Translations under genes and position numbers: made by a program | The notes under the pieces: generated by a model | Seen by the model: only the letters and a program-made list of their open reading frames with translations | Database searches by the model: none | What the model was told of the DNA's origin: nothing | Shown: piece by piece, positions 8,721 through 16,837 of the stretch | Numbering within the stretch: position 1 is the stretch's first letter | How the letters are laid out: every line of letters begins with the position of its first letter | Source of the DNA: Mesorhizobium sp. INR15 | GTDB taxonomy: Bacteria; Pseudomonadota; Alphaproteobacteria; Rhizobiales; Rhizobiaceae | Assembly (NCBI RefSeq): GCF_015500075.1 | Contig: NZ_CP045496.1 | Location: forward strand, 6,520,001-6,584,000 | Length of the DNA stretch: 64,000 nucleotides | Reading direction: 5' to 3'

Positions 8721-8753
8721 GCGACGGCGCCCTCAGGAGAGGGACGCCGTCGC
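8721..8753. terminator. Strong hairpin downstream of two convergent units
   Basis: GCGACGGCG pairs with CGCCGTCGC and the inner CCTC pairs with GAGG, giving a 13-bp stem with a short loop. It lies between the end of the pha remnant and the stop of the reverse-strand 40-aa gene. It lacks a T-tract, so it may be a Rho-assisted or processing site. Confidence 0.45.
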
Positions 8754-8767
8754 GCAGAATGCGGGTA

Positions 8768-8890
8768 TCAGCGCCGCTTCCCTCCAAGTCCGGGCTTGGC
8801 GATCGCCGACACTGTCGACGGAGCTTGAACCTGCTTTTCCTTGGGCTGCTTCGGCTTGCGGCCTTCGCGATTGCCTTTTCTGGTGGCCAT
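8768..8890 (-). CDS. Small, very basic conserved protein (40 aa)
   Basis: An ATG at 8890 with a GAAGGAAG ribosome site opens 40 codons. They start MATRKGNREGRKPKQPKEK and continue through a Ser/Ala segment to a GLGGKRR end. I recall short Lys-rich proteins of this form in rhizobia, with no assigned function. The charge suggests nucleic-acid or ribosome binding. It has its own ribosome site and a downstream hairpin, so it looks like a real gene despite its size. Confidence 0.6.
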   Translation of the reverse strand: MATRKGNREGRKPKQPKEKQVQAPSTVSAIAKPGLGGKRR

Positions 8891-9322
8891 TTTCGGTCTT
8901 CCTTCTTCCAATGCCCATCGAGCCGGCCGCGTGCGAGCGCGCCAGACGCCTGGATGGGAAAGCTTCGAACTATCGAACGGGCACCCCTGGTCCGGGGCGC
9001 TCGCCGCGGACCAGGGCTAGAGGCCTGCTTTGGGCCGCCGCCGGAAGGAAAGTCCGTATGATGGAATTCTATTCATGGCATGCATCATGGCCAAGATTAG
9101 AATAAAGTCAAACATAATGGGCGCGCCCCAAGCAGCGACGCAAGGCCGCACTTAAGTTTTTCAGCTTGAAACATCCTCCTGAAATTGTTATATCTATTCT
9201 ATGTTAGACGTCATTCATAAGAATAGCTGGTTCGCTTTTGTAGCGCCATCCCTGACCCGCTTCTAGCCCCGAGCGGCTGGAACGCACGCGTTCGCCGCCT
9301 CGGGGATCCCAACACGACAATC
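8891..9322. other. Intergenic stretch, AT-rich around 9100-9230
   Basis: About 430 bases without a convincing gene. The part near 9100-9230 is clearly more AT-rich than its surroundings and may hold the promoter of the DUF1127 gene. A 15-codon frame at 9058 has a good ribosome site but no recognisable content. Confidence 0.4.
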
Positions 9323-9724
9323 ATGCACAACGCGATCGCGCGCTTCCCAACGGGAGCGCACCAGACGCCATGCACGCCGCCAGCGCATTCTTGCTCGCGC
9401 GGCTCAATCAACATCGTCAATGGAGCGGCAATCACGTCCGAATTCAAACAATCAGGAACCCGTCCCACACCAGGCCCGCGATCGGGTTTTCGTGCGACAT
9501 TTGCGGGTATCGTCCCCCGCACGATGGAACGCCGGCACCGCAGCCAGGCGGCCGCCGCGCTTCATCGCCTCGACGACAGGCAGCTGGAAGACATCGGCAT
9601 CTCGCGGAACGACATCCCTCACGTCGTCGCAGGTCTCGCCCCTCCGAACATCGAGACCTCAACACAGGATTCCCGGATCTCGGCGGATGCCGCAAGGCTC
9701 CTTGGGGCCGCCCGATACCAGTGA
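9323..9724 (+). CDS. DUF1127-domain protein
   Basis: The C-terminal part carries the DUF1127 signature: ALHRLDDRQLEDIGISRNDI, near residues 74-95 of a 133-aa frame. DUF1127 proteins of Rhizobiales are small Arg-rich proteins; some are linked to RNA turnover and phosphate or stress physiology. The start is uncertain: the ATG at 9323 gives a long unstructured N-terminus, while an ATG at 9524 would give a 66-aa form. The stop overlaps a possible start of the next micro-gene (TGATG at 9722-9726). Confidence 0.6.
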   Translation: MHNAIARFPTGAHQTPCTPPAHSCSRGSINIVNGAAITSEFKQSGTRPTPGPRSGFRATFAGIVPRTMERRHRSQAAAALHRLDDRQLEDIGISRNDIPHVVAGLAPPNIETSTQDSRISADAARLLGAARYQ

Positions 9725-9735
9725 TGGAGACTGAA

Positions 9736-9810
9736 ATGGATATGACGACCAAGACGATCGTGGCCGTTGGCCTCCTCAGCATGATGATCATCGCTTTCCT
9801 GGTGATCTGA
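9736..9810 (+). CDS. Single-span membrane micro-protein (24 aa)
   Basis: The frame MDMTTKTIVAVGLLSMMIIA plus FLVI follows a GGAG ribosome site by six bases. Nearly all of it is one hydrophobic helix. An in-frame ATG at 9724 overlapping the stop of the DUF1127 gene is an alternative start, which would make the two genes translationally coupled. Function unknown; small membrane proteins of this kind often bind larger membrane partners or respond to stress. Confidence 0.45.
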   Translation: MDMTTKTIVAVGLLSMMIIAFLVI

Positions 9811-10041
9811 ACGAAGTGCCCCGCCGGCGATGGCGCGCCGTCCCGAGAGCCAGGCTAAGTTAGGTAGACGCCACCATGCGCATTGAAACGTTCAACAGGA
9901 TATCGAGGCTTGCCGGGAAAGGCCGAATCCCTTCCCGGCGCAGGCACCCCACCCTCTATTCCCGCAAAAAAGCCTGCTCCGGGACTCTCGACAATGGGGT
10001 TCATTCCGCGGCACTCCCGCGCCGCATCGATGGAGCGTGAC

Positions 10042-10215
10042 ATGAGAATATTCCGGTCGAAGCGAGTTTGCCTTTCCTGCAGCCGTCCGCTGCCTCGGGC
10101 GGCGTCCCGTTGCCCGTGGTGCATCGATTCCGTCCTCGTGCCGGCGACGCTGCTCGATCACCCCGCCCCGCATCGCCACCTGCGCGGACGCGACATGATG
10201 CCGAGGCAATCATGA
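10042..10215 (+). CDS. Small CxxC-CxxC zinc-ribbon-like protein (57 aa)
   Basis: An ATG preceded by GGAG opens a 57-residue frame with two knuckles, CLSC and CPWC, ten residues apart. This is a typical four-Cys zinc ribbon or rubredoxin-like arrangement. The rest is basic (RIFRSKR at the N-terminus, HRHLRGR near the C-terminus). It ends just before the ptsN remnant at 10212. No family is recognised; zinc binding is an inference from Cys spacing. Confidence 0.45.
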   Translation: MRIFRSKRVCLSCSRPLPRAASRCPWCIDSVLVPATLLDHPAPHRHLRGRDMMPRQS

Positions 10216-10660
10216 AACTCAGCGAACTCCTCGGAGAGAATGGTTTCGTGCTAGGCGTGCCGTCAGGGAGAAGCGTTCTGCCCTCAAGGCGGTCACGGCG
10301 ACGCTCGCCGGCAGAACGGGACGTAGCGAAGGGGCGGTTCTGAACGTGCTCCTGCGCCGCGAGCGGCTTGGTCGACGGCGACGGGTGACGGTGTTGCTGT
10401 TCCCCACACAATGCTCGAAGGCATATCGGAGCCGGCAGCGGTCATCCTAACACTGACGCACTCGATTTCGTTCAACGCGCCCGACGACAAAAACGTCGAT
10501 CTGCTTCTCGGCCTCCTATGGCCTCGCGACAGCAAGGAAGGATCCGTTCCCGCACTGTCGCGATCCGTCCGCCTGCTTCGCCAGCCTGCCTATCGGGAAT
10601 GCCTTGGCAACGCTACGTCGTCGGCCGAAGCCCACGCTGGGATCGAAGACCTTGAGGCCG
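10212..10660 (+). pseudogene. ptsN: Decayed PTS EIIA-Ntr (PtsN-like) gene
   Basis: The start MKLSELLGENGFVLGV is that of PtsN. Further on, another frame reads VLNVLLRRERLG, and a third frame reads GDGVAVPHTMLEGI, which includes the phosphorylated-His motif GxAxPH. This continues with HSISFNAPDDKNVDLLLGLL and a SRSVRLLRQPAYRECL-like end. All domains of an EIIA-Ntr protein are present in order but spread over three frames, so at least two indels have inactivated it. Intact PtsN links the nitrogen PTS to potassium transport and stress control. Confidence 0.75.
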
Positions 10661-11316
10661 GGAGTGGCGGGTCCCGTCGCAACGCCCCTTCCATGGGGCG
10701 CGAAGACTTGAGGCGATAGAGCCTCCGCGCGGGACGGCGGGATTCCGACGAGAGTGCGAATACCGGTCCGCATCCGGAAGATCAGGGCACCCGGTCGTTC
10801 GCGACGATCCCCCCTTCCCCTCCATGCGGGCGATCTGGCCTGCTGCCGGTTTCGTGGACAACGAGGAGGTTGCGATGGGCATTGGAAAGCGACGATCACA
10901 CCGTGCTGGACGAGCGCCGTTGCCGTCACCCGGACGTCCGCCAGCCGTGCCCCTAATTCGCCATCGGCAAGTCTGCTTCGCCTCGGGACAATTCACAACA
11001 ACCAGAACGATAAACAGTTCCCGCAATACAAACTATAATTGAACGGCGATGAGCGAGCGTGATCCAATATCGTCTGCAGACGCCTCACCTAACGCATTGA
11101 AAGTAGGAATTTCCCAATATGGTTCAATAGGATAGCGCACTGCGAGAGGAAGTTTCACAATAACCCATCGCGCGTTCTAAAATTTTTTGAAGCGGGCTCT
11201 TGAACCCATTTTGGACGCCTCCTAATTCATTTTGCGTCGAGGCCAATGCGCTCGGCAAAACTTGGCGGCGCCGCATGGGGCGGCGTGCCTTCTACCCATG
11301 TTGCTTCAAGGAGAAT
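10661..11316. other. Gene-poor stretch with a possible transposase start
   Basis: About 650 bases upstream of the hsp20-like gene. The only recognisable piece is the short IS30-like fragment at 10875. The last 250 bases (11040-11290) are AT-rich and probably include the hsp20 promoter. I see no other gene. Confidence 0.4.
10875..10950 (+). mobile_element. Possible IS30-type transposase N-terminal fragment
   Basis: An ATG after GAGGAGG opens a frame starting MGIGKRRSHRAGRAPLPSPG and then RPP. The segment GRAPLPSPGRPPV is typical of the beginning of IS30-like transposases. The match stops after about 26 residues and no catalytic part follows, so at most a decayed fragment remains. Confidence 0.3.
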
Positions 11317-11787
11317 ATGGCGATGAAAACCTTCGACTCTCTTTTTCGCACCACCGTCGGCTTCGACCGTCTTTTCGATATGCTCGATAGCGGCACCCGC
11401 ACCGACTGGCCCCCTTACAACATCGAAAAAGTCGGCGAGAACGACTATCGCATTGCCATGGCAATCGCGGGATTCAGCCCAGATGAGGTCGAGCTTACCC
11501 AGCATGGTCCGGAGCTGGTCGTCGTCGGACAGAAGGCCGATGATCAGAGTGGAGGCCAACTGCTCCATCAAGGCATTGCCTACCGCAGTTTCCGGCAGAC
11601 GTTCAAACTAGCCGACCACATGAAGATCGCTGGGGCAAACCTCGAGAACGGCCTGCTCACCATCGACATCGTCCGTGAAATCCCCGAGGAGCTGAAGCCG
11701 CGCCATATCAGCATCGGCTCTAGCGATGCGGCGGCGGTCGGCAAGCAGATCGCGCAGGATACGGAACGCACCCGCAAGGCGGCCTGA
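11317..11787 (+). CDS. Hsp20-family small heat-shock protein
   Basis: The 156-aa product has the alpha-crystallin domain at about residues 35-130: PPYNIEKVGENDYRIAMAIAGF, then LENGLLTIDI and the beta-strand end RHISIG. This is the class A (IbpA-like) pattern of rhizobial sHsps, which hold unfolding proteins as ATP-independent chaperones. AAGGAG sits before two candidate ATGs (11317 and 11323). The spacing slightly favours the second and homologues usually begin at one of these. A perfect 10-bp hairpin follows the stop. Confidence 0.9.
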   Translation: MAMKTFDSLFRTTVGFDRLFDMLDSGTRTDWPPYNIEKVGENDYRIAMAIAGFSPDEVELTQHGPELVVVGQKADDQSGGQLLHQGIAYRSFRQTFKLADHMKIAGANLENGLLTIDIVREIPEELKPRHISIGSSDAAAVGKQIAQDTERTRKAA

Positions 11788-11815
11788 GGGCCAATTTCAC
11801 CTTTGACTGCGGTCC

Positions 11816-11840
11816 GCCTCCCGGCTCCTCGCCGGGAGGC
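11816..11840 (+). terminator. Intercistronic hairpin after hsp20
   Basis: GCCTCCCGGC and GCCGGGAGGC form a perfect 10-bp stem with loop TCCTC. It sits between the hsp20 stop and the ribosome site of the next gene (GGAG at 11850) and has no T-tract. It may stabilise the hsp20 mRNA or attenuate read-through. Confidence 0.5.
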
Positions 11841-11860
11841 CCAGATTGCGGAGAATGGAG

Positions 11861-12331
11861 ATGAGCAAACAGAATCCGATACCTTTCAAGACGCATCGAC
11901 CTTCGCCGAAGCTCGAAGCAGTTTTTTGCCTGCTGGACGATCCCGACGAAGTCGTCACACATCCACATTTGGGCCGGAACGAGAAGCGGGCCTTACTCGC
12001 CTCGTGGGCGTCTGATGCCTTTGCGGTGGAAAATCAACCGGCTCTGCGCCGGCTGGACAATGGGAAGGTAATTCCGGTCGAGCAAACTTTAAAAGCCTTG
12101 AAAGCGCTGGACAACATGCCCGACCGTGCGCACGGCCATTCAACGCGCGCGTCATCCCGGCCACCATATTCGCGCGGCCGTGACATTCTGAGAGCATGGC
12201 GGCGGCAGGGGCAGTCTTTCAGGCCCGATGATGATGACGACCCTCCGCCGTGTCCGGCAATAATCGCGCCGCGCCCTCGCGCGCCGGGCGGAATCGGTGC
12301 TATGGCCCGCCCGGAACTCGTTAATGCCTGA
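11861..12331 (+). CDS. Conserved rhizobial hypothetical protein
   Basis: The 156-aa product begins MSKQNPIPFKTHRPSP and has a conserved-looking core: LEAVFCLLDDPDEVV, HLGRNEKRALLASWASDA and LDNGKVIPVEQTLKALKAL. I recall this family as a small Rhizobiales protein often placed near hsp20 or stress genes, without known function. The C-terminal third is Pro/Arg/Asp-rich and looks disordered. The start is set by GGAG seven bases upstream of the ATG at 11861. It lies 73 bases after hsp20 and may be co-transcribed. Confidence 0.65.
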   Translation: MSKQNPIPFKTHRPSPKLEAVFCLLDDPDEVVTHPHLGRNEKRALLASWASDAFAVENQPALRRLDNGKVIPVEQTLKALKALDNMPDRAHGHSTRASSRPPYSRGRDILRAWRRQGQSFRPDDDDDPPPCPAIIAPRPRAPGGIGAMARPELVNA

Positions 12332-12406
12332 TTTGTTGCTGATACTTCGTCGCACCGGCTGGCACAGATATGTCAGCCGGTGGACCTTTCGGGATGACAG
12401 AAGACG

Positions 12407-12619
12407 ATGACAATTCCAAAGCGCACCTACCGTTTGCAGATCATGCTCAATGCCCAGGAGGTTGCGGTCGTTGATGCTTGGCGCTTTGAAAACAGAATAC
12501 CGAGCCGCTCGGACGCTGTCAGGGAATTGCTCCGGCTAGGTCGAGATGTGCGCGGTCCCAGCGGAGAGCAGCGGGCGCGATCGGTCGATTTTGGTGTTCT
12601 TGACTCGCCGATCGCCTGA
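12407..12619 (+). CDS. Ribbon-helix-helix-type small regulator (70 aa)
   Basis: The frame starts MTIPKRTYRLQIMLNAQE and continues with a helix (VAVVDAWRFENRIPSRSDAVRELLRLG) matching the beta-strand/helix/helix layout of CopG/Arc-type DNA-binding proteins. The N-terminal strand would contact the major groove as a dimer. No toxin or other partner gene is adjacent. It could be autoregulatory or a plasmid-type regulator. Confidence 0.6.
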   Translation: MTIPKRTYRLQIMLNAQEVAVVDAWRFENRIPSRSDAVRELLRLGRDVRGPSGEQRARSVDFGVLDSPIA

Positions 12620-12954
12620 GAGGGTCCGTGGCGGGAGGGTGACGAAAGCCTCCCATTCCTATCGTTTCCCGTTATCGGGCCGACGCCGCAACGATCAAAA
12701 CGACAAGATCGGGAGCTGACAGTACTGTTCCAAAGCGCCGTGCAAGCCCACCGCATGGCGCACATCGCTGGGCCAACCGCAGACCGTAAGCGATGGCGAT
12801 GCGCACCGCAGCGTAGGAGAATCACGATCCCGAATGTCGCGGCGAACGGCCGCGTTGGAGTGGCCAATATTGTTGGCCCAGAGCCGGGTCTTCGTGGATA
12901 ACAACCAAGCAGTCTACCTGACCTGCTGCAAGGGCTGTGAAACCCGCGACGGCG

Positions 12955-13158
12955 TCAAAGTGTGGGTGGTGGCTTTATAGTGTTGCGAATCCCGCGAATA
13001 CCGATTGTAGCTAGAACCGGGAGACCAGTGAGCATGTCGGAAAGATCAGCAGAGCCACCATAAGTGCCATCAAATCCTTCATTCGGCTTGCGTTGATTAA
13101 ATTCGTCAGCAACAATAATTATGTCATTCTGATTGACATCAAACACTTGAAATCCCAT
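12955..13158 (-). CDS. Possible hypothetical protein fragment
   Basis: A reverse-strand frame starting MGFQVFDVNQNDIIIVADE at 13158 has protein-like composition, with the segment GGSADLSDMLTGLPVLATIG, and lower GC than its surroundings. The Asp/Asn-rich DVNQND could be a calcium-binding loop. There is no ribosome site that convinces me and no family match, so this may be a fragment or a chance frame. The flanking bases 12620-12954 hold no other gene that I can support. Confidence 0.25.
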   Translation of the reverse strand: MGFQVFDVNQNDIIIVADEFNQRKPNEGFDGTYGGSADLSDMLTGLPVLATIGIRGIRNTIKPPPTL

Positions 13159-13274
13159 CGAGCGAAAGCGCCAGCGGCACGATTGTCTGGCGTGCCGAGA
13201 CTCCATGACCCTATTGACGCAAAGGCTCGACCAACGCACGATCCCACTTTCGGTGGCTTAAGGAGACTGTCGCG

Positions 13275-13655
13275 GTGGCACTGCGCCTAAATCATGTTTC
13301 CCTCCGCGTCCGCGATCTGGCAGCCAGCGCGAAGTTCTATCAGAATGCACTCCAACTGCCCGAAATTGCTTGTGGCGCAGGAAAGCCAAACATCCGCTGG
13401 TTCGGCCTTGGCGATGGACAGTCGCTTCATCTGATAGAAGGTGATTTCGGCAAGACCTTCGTGACGATGTCGACGCATTTTTGCATCTCCACCACCGATT
13501 TCGCGCAGGCTTTGCAGCATTTAAGAAGCAAGGGTATTCCGTTCTGCAACCTTGCCGGCGAGATCGGCAAGGAGCACGTGAGGGCGGACGGGCAGCCATC
13601 CGTCTATCTACAGGATCCCGATGGCTACTGGATTGAGGTCAATGGGGACTATTAG
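13275..13655 (+). CDS. Glyoxalase/VOC-family protein (126 aa)
   Basis: A single VOC module: LRLNHVSLRVRDLAASAKFY at the start, an SLHLIEG strand, and the C-terminal DPDGYWIEVNG motif carrying the usual metal-ligand Glu. Single-module VOC proteins dimerise to form two metal sites and include lactoylglutathione lyases and dioxygenases; the substrate here is unknown. The start is a GTG at 13275, with AAGGAG 11 bases upstream. It stands alone. Confidence 0.8.
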   Translation: MALRLNHVSLRVRDLAASAKFYQNALQLPEIACGAGKPNIRWFGLGDGQSLHLIEGDFGKTFVTMSTHFCISTTDFAQALQHLRSKGIPFCNLAGEIGKEHVRADGQPSVYLQDPDGYWIEVNGDY

Positions 13656-14042
13656 ATGGTGGGCAGCTAAAGTAGTTGTTCATGTAAAGTGTTCGGAGTA
13701 TTGACCTCGCCTCGCCTCTCAACTGCCGTCAATTGCCAAGCGCCTTGCGTCAGGGCGATTGCTTCACTTGTTCCGTTCGACGTCGATGCCTCTATGGCTT
13801 CACTCCCGCAAAACAATACGTCATTCACTGAGTGACAGCGTCAATGCCGATCTGATCCGCGCGCACTAGAGCAACCGATGACGTCGCTGCGCACGCGCAC
13901 TCTCAGTGCCTCGTTGACGCGGCTTTAGACAACCGTACCACAGAATGGTCGCGCCCAGGCGCTGAGTCGTCGCTGAGATGGAACCAAAATCGTTCTACGG
14001 ACTTATGCCCCCCGCTAGGGAAAATCTGGCCGGGGCATTGGT
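13656..14042. other. Intergenic stretch, nothing recognised
   Basis: About 390 bases between the VOC gene and the receiver-domain gene. I see no coding frame with family features and no clear repeat; promoter elements for the downstream gene should be here. Confidence 0.4.
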
Positions 14043-14447
14043 ATGCTTAAACAGTCGATTCTAATCGTCGAGGACGAAGCCCTGATCCTGTTCGACGTAG
14101 AGAGCGCCCTCACCGACGCAGGTTTCGACGTCGTGACTGCGAAAACTGGCGAAGGCGCGTTGGCGCAGTTCGATACTGATCCGGGCCGGTTCAAGGAGTT
14201 GGTGACAGACATTCGCTTGGGCGAGGGCCAGTCGGGATGGGACATTGCCCGACATGTCAGGGAGGCCGGTCCCACGATGCCGGTGGTTTATATGAGTGGC
14301 GACAGCGCCCCGGCATGGCATGCGCGCGGGGTGCCGGACAGCGTCATGATCCAGAAGCCTTTTGTCGTCGCGCAAATCACTACAGCCCTCTCGACCCTAC
14401 TGAACAACGCGCCGGCTGCTCCCAGCGATGCGGGTTCCCACGCATAA
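14043..14447 (+). CDS. Stand-alone response-regulator receiver domain
   Basis: The 134-aa product is a single CheY-like domain: the acidic pair VEDEA (residues 9-13), phospho-acceptor Asp56 in LVTDIRLG, the Ser in VVYMSGDSA and Lys in QKPF. It has no output domain, so it probably acts by phosphotransfer or by protein contact, as other single-domain receivers of Rhizobiales do. No kinase is adjacent; the divergent Crp/Fnr and DUF6894 genes lie downstream. Confidence 0.88.
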   Translation: MLKQSILIVEDEALILFDVESALTDAGFDVVTAKTGEGALAQFDTDPGRFKELVTDIRLGEGQSGWDIARHVREAGPTMPVVYMSGDSAPAWHARGVPDSVMIQKPFVVAQITTALSTLLNNAPAAPSDAGSHA

Positions 14448-14451
14448 TCGC

Positions 14452-14688
14452 TCACGCGCTCCACCCCGACGTTAGTATCAGCGATGCCTCGAACATCTGC
14501 GCTCCTGTCTCGCCACGCACTTTGACGGTGAGTTTGACAAGCTCGCGATCTGGCATTTCCTCGTAGGCGACATCATGAAGGATACGCAGTGCTTCCTGGC
14601 GAGCCCGCTCTCGCGATTCCAGGAGTTGCCCATCGTCGTCAAGAACCTGACTCTCCGTGTTGTAGACATCGAAAAAGTAACGATGCAT
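14452..14688 (-). CDS. DUF6894-family small protein
   Basis: The 78-aa product begins MHRYFFDVYNTESQVLDDDG and continues with ARQEALRILHDVAYEEMPD and a beta-rich end. This is the compact RYFFD...D.G family common in rhizobia (DUF6894), of unknown function. It is convergent with the receiver gene, the stops being five bases apart. The other half of the intergenic space is shared with the Crp/Fnr gene. Confidence 0.7.
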   Translation of the reverse strand: MHRYFFDVYNTESQVLDDDGQLLESRERARQEALRILHDVAYEEMPDRELVKLTVKVRGETGAQMFEASLILTSGWSA

Positions 14689-14804
14689 GGCTCGGCCGGT
14701 GTCCTATCTCGGAGCATAATCCGCCGGTTTGACGTTAGTTCCGCTGACAACTAAAAGGGAACAACGCAAGAATTGCGGTTCCACACCCGTCATCCGCCCA
14801 GCCT

Positions 14805-15569
14805 GTGAGCATCGGCAATACGGGTGGACGCCCTAGGTCGATGCCAGAGATGCTTGAACCGCTTTACCTGCAGCTTCTACAACATGACGCTCTCTCTGAC
14901 ATCGAGCGGGCCATGCTGGCTGAAGTGATTGTAACAGGGAAAGATTTTGCCGTGGGACAGGATCTGGTCGTGGCCGGCTCCCGGCCTCTCTACAGCACGG
15001 TGGTCGTCGAGGGGCTGGCGGCCCGTTACAAGGTGCTGGAGGACGGTGGCAGGCAGTTCACCGCCTTTCAGGTGCCTGGCGATTTTGTCGACCTCCATGC
15101 CTTTCTGCTCAAGACCATGGATCACGGCATAATAGCCCTTTCGCCATGCCGGGTCATGTTTGCCGACCACGGCAAGCTGCGTACCATCACCGAAAAAGCG
15201 CCTCACCTGACGCGCCTCTTGTGGCTGGACACACTCGTCGACGGTGCGATCCACCGCGAATGGATTGTCGCTATGGGACGCCGGTCCAAGACGTCGCATC
15301 TCGCCCATCTGATCTGCGAACTATATATTCGGCTGCAGGTCGTCAAACACACCGATGGGACGAGCTTCCGGTTTCCTCTTTCGCAGGCGGAAATGGCTGA
15401 TGTCATGGGATTGTCGATTGTACATATGAATCGAGTTATCGGGGCATTGCGTAAGACAGGCCTCATCAGCTGGGCCAATCACACAATCTCGATCCTGGAC
15501 TGGGATCGGCTCGCGGCGGTTGCCGAGTTCGACCCGACATACCTCAGCATGACAAACGAGCCGAGGTAG
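14805..15569 (+). CDS. Crp/Fnr-family transcriptional regulator
   Basis: The 254-aa product has an N-terminal cyclic-nucleotide-binding-like beta-barrel (about residues 35-140, including the FQVPGDFVDLHAF segment) and a C-terminal winged helix with recognition helix LSQAEMADVMGLSIVHMNRVI (around residues 186-206). No cysteine cluster typical of Fnr is visible, and the phosphate-binding-cassette residues of cAMP-dependent Crp are not obvious. It probably senses another signal, as many rhizobial members do. The start is a GTG at 14805; an ATG 12 codons later is an alternative. Confidence 0.85.
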   Translation: MSIGNTGGRPRSMPEMLEPLYLQLLQHDALSDIERAMLAEVIVTGKDFAVGQDLVVAGSRPLYSTVVVEGLAARYKVLEDGGRQFTAFQVPGDFVDLHAFLLKTMDHGIIALSPCRVMFADHGKLRTITEKAPHLTRLLWLDTLVDGAIHREWIVAMGRRSKTSHLAHLICELYIRLQVVKHTDGTSFRFPLSQAEMADVMGLSIVHMNRVIGALRKTGLISWANHTISILDWDRLAAVAEFDPTYLSMTNEPR

Positions 15570-15656
15570 TTGCGCTTACCTACCACCGGGGACGCGTGCC
15601 ACCCGGAAACCACTCGCTTCCAAACTGTTAAAGGCTCGCCACAAAGACCTTTTCAG

Positions 15657-15842
15657 ATGATTCCTGAGAACCCGGCGCTGCGGCTGGTAGTCGGAACGCT
15701 TAAAACGTTACGTAGGCGAATTGCCGAGGCTGGAGACACGCTTGAAGTGCTGGAGGTGGACACGCTGCTAAGCGTTGCTTGTCTGACGGCTGAACGGCAG
15801 CTTGCGAAGATCCCGAGCGGCGATAATCGCAAAAGCGATTAG
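15657..15842 (+). CDS. Small hypothetical protein (61 aa)
   Basis: An ATG at 15657 opens MIPENPALRLVVGTLKTLRR followed by RIAEAGDTLEVLEVDTLLSVA. The composition is protein-like and helical. A related but start-less stretch (REQLTEAGASTPLEVGHIVSA) follows at about 15850-15980, suggesting a duplicated family. A longer frame from a TTG at 15570 exists without support. Function unknown. Confidence 0.4.
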   Translation: MIPENPALRLVVGTLKTLRRRIAEAGDTLEVLEVDTLLSVACLTAERQLAKIPSGDNRKSD

Positions 15843-16171
15843 CTTGCCTGTCGGAACTGCTCCAGTTCGCGCGAGAGCAACTTACCGAGGCTGGCGCCTC
15901 TACGCCACTCGAAGTCGGTCATATCGTATCGGCTCATGTTGATCTTGCGTCAGAAGGTTGGGTGAGGACCATTTGGCATTCCCGGAGTTGCGGATGTAGA
16001 TCGATTGCGCGAGGATTATGTGATGGCGGTTTAACGGATCACGCGCGACAAGATGTTTGAGCTACTTTTGGCGGCTGACCCATCCTCTAGTTAGCGGTGG
16101 GCCGACTTCATGGCGGAATGGGGCGATGAAGACGAACCGAGCGATTGTTGGCAGTTTGAGCCGATCGGTCG
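15843..16171. other. Intergenic stretch with a partial repeat of the preceding gene
   Basis: The first 130 bases can be read as a partial paralogue of the 61-aa protein upstream but lack a start codon. The rest, up to the stop of the split gntR gene, shows nothing that I can support. Confidence 0.35.
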
Positions 16172-16745
16172 CTATCCGAGTTTTGCTTGGCAGAGCTCGG
16201 CCGACTTGTTGTAGTGGGCGATCAACGCCGCTACCGCCTTACCGATGTCGCCATCCAAAGCCGCTTCGGCGATAAGCCGGTGCTCTTCCATGCAATCACG
16301 TTGGGCATCCTCTGAGATAGTCAGCACCCTGTAGCGGTGCATCTGATCGGCTATTTGATTGCAGAACGTAATCAGAAAATTTGATCTGCATGCCGATATG
16401 AGCGCCTGATGGAAGTCCAGGTGGACCTTCTCCCATTCTGGGTCTCTCGAGGATGGTTTTTCTTGTACGTGCCGCGAGGCGCGGGACAATTTATGCAACG
16501 CCAAAACGAGCCGTTCTTCCCAAGCGGTTGTGCGGTTAGTTATGGACTCGCTCAGCGCACGTTCTTCAAGCCAGCAGCGGGTGCGCGTCAATTCTTCGAG
16601 TTCCTTGGCACTAACCGATCTGATCGAAAAACCTCGTTGGTCGTACCGCTCGAGGAGTCCTTCGGCAGCCAATCTATTGAGAGCCTCCCGCACAGGCGAT
16701 GCACCACATCTGTAGTCCTTGATGACGCGTTCCACCCGCAGTTTG

Positions 16746-16753
16746 CTTTCAGG
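16746..16753. repeat. Left 8-base direct repeat flanking the IS element
   Basis: CTTTCAGG occurs immediately outside both ends of the element (16746-16753 and 18264-18271), as expected for a target-site duplication. Eight bases is longer than the usual 3-5 of IS3-family members, so part of the match may be coincidental. Confidence 0.6.
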
Positions 16754-16837
16754 TGTTCCCCGTCAGCACCTGTGTCCCAGATTTGAGGTTGTGAATTAAG
16801 GAGGGTTTTGGTCTCGTCAGCTGACGAAGGAACCAAG

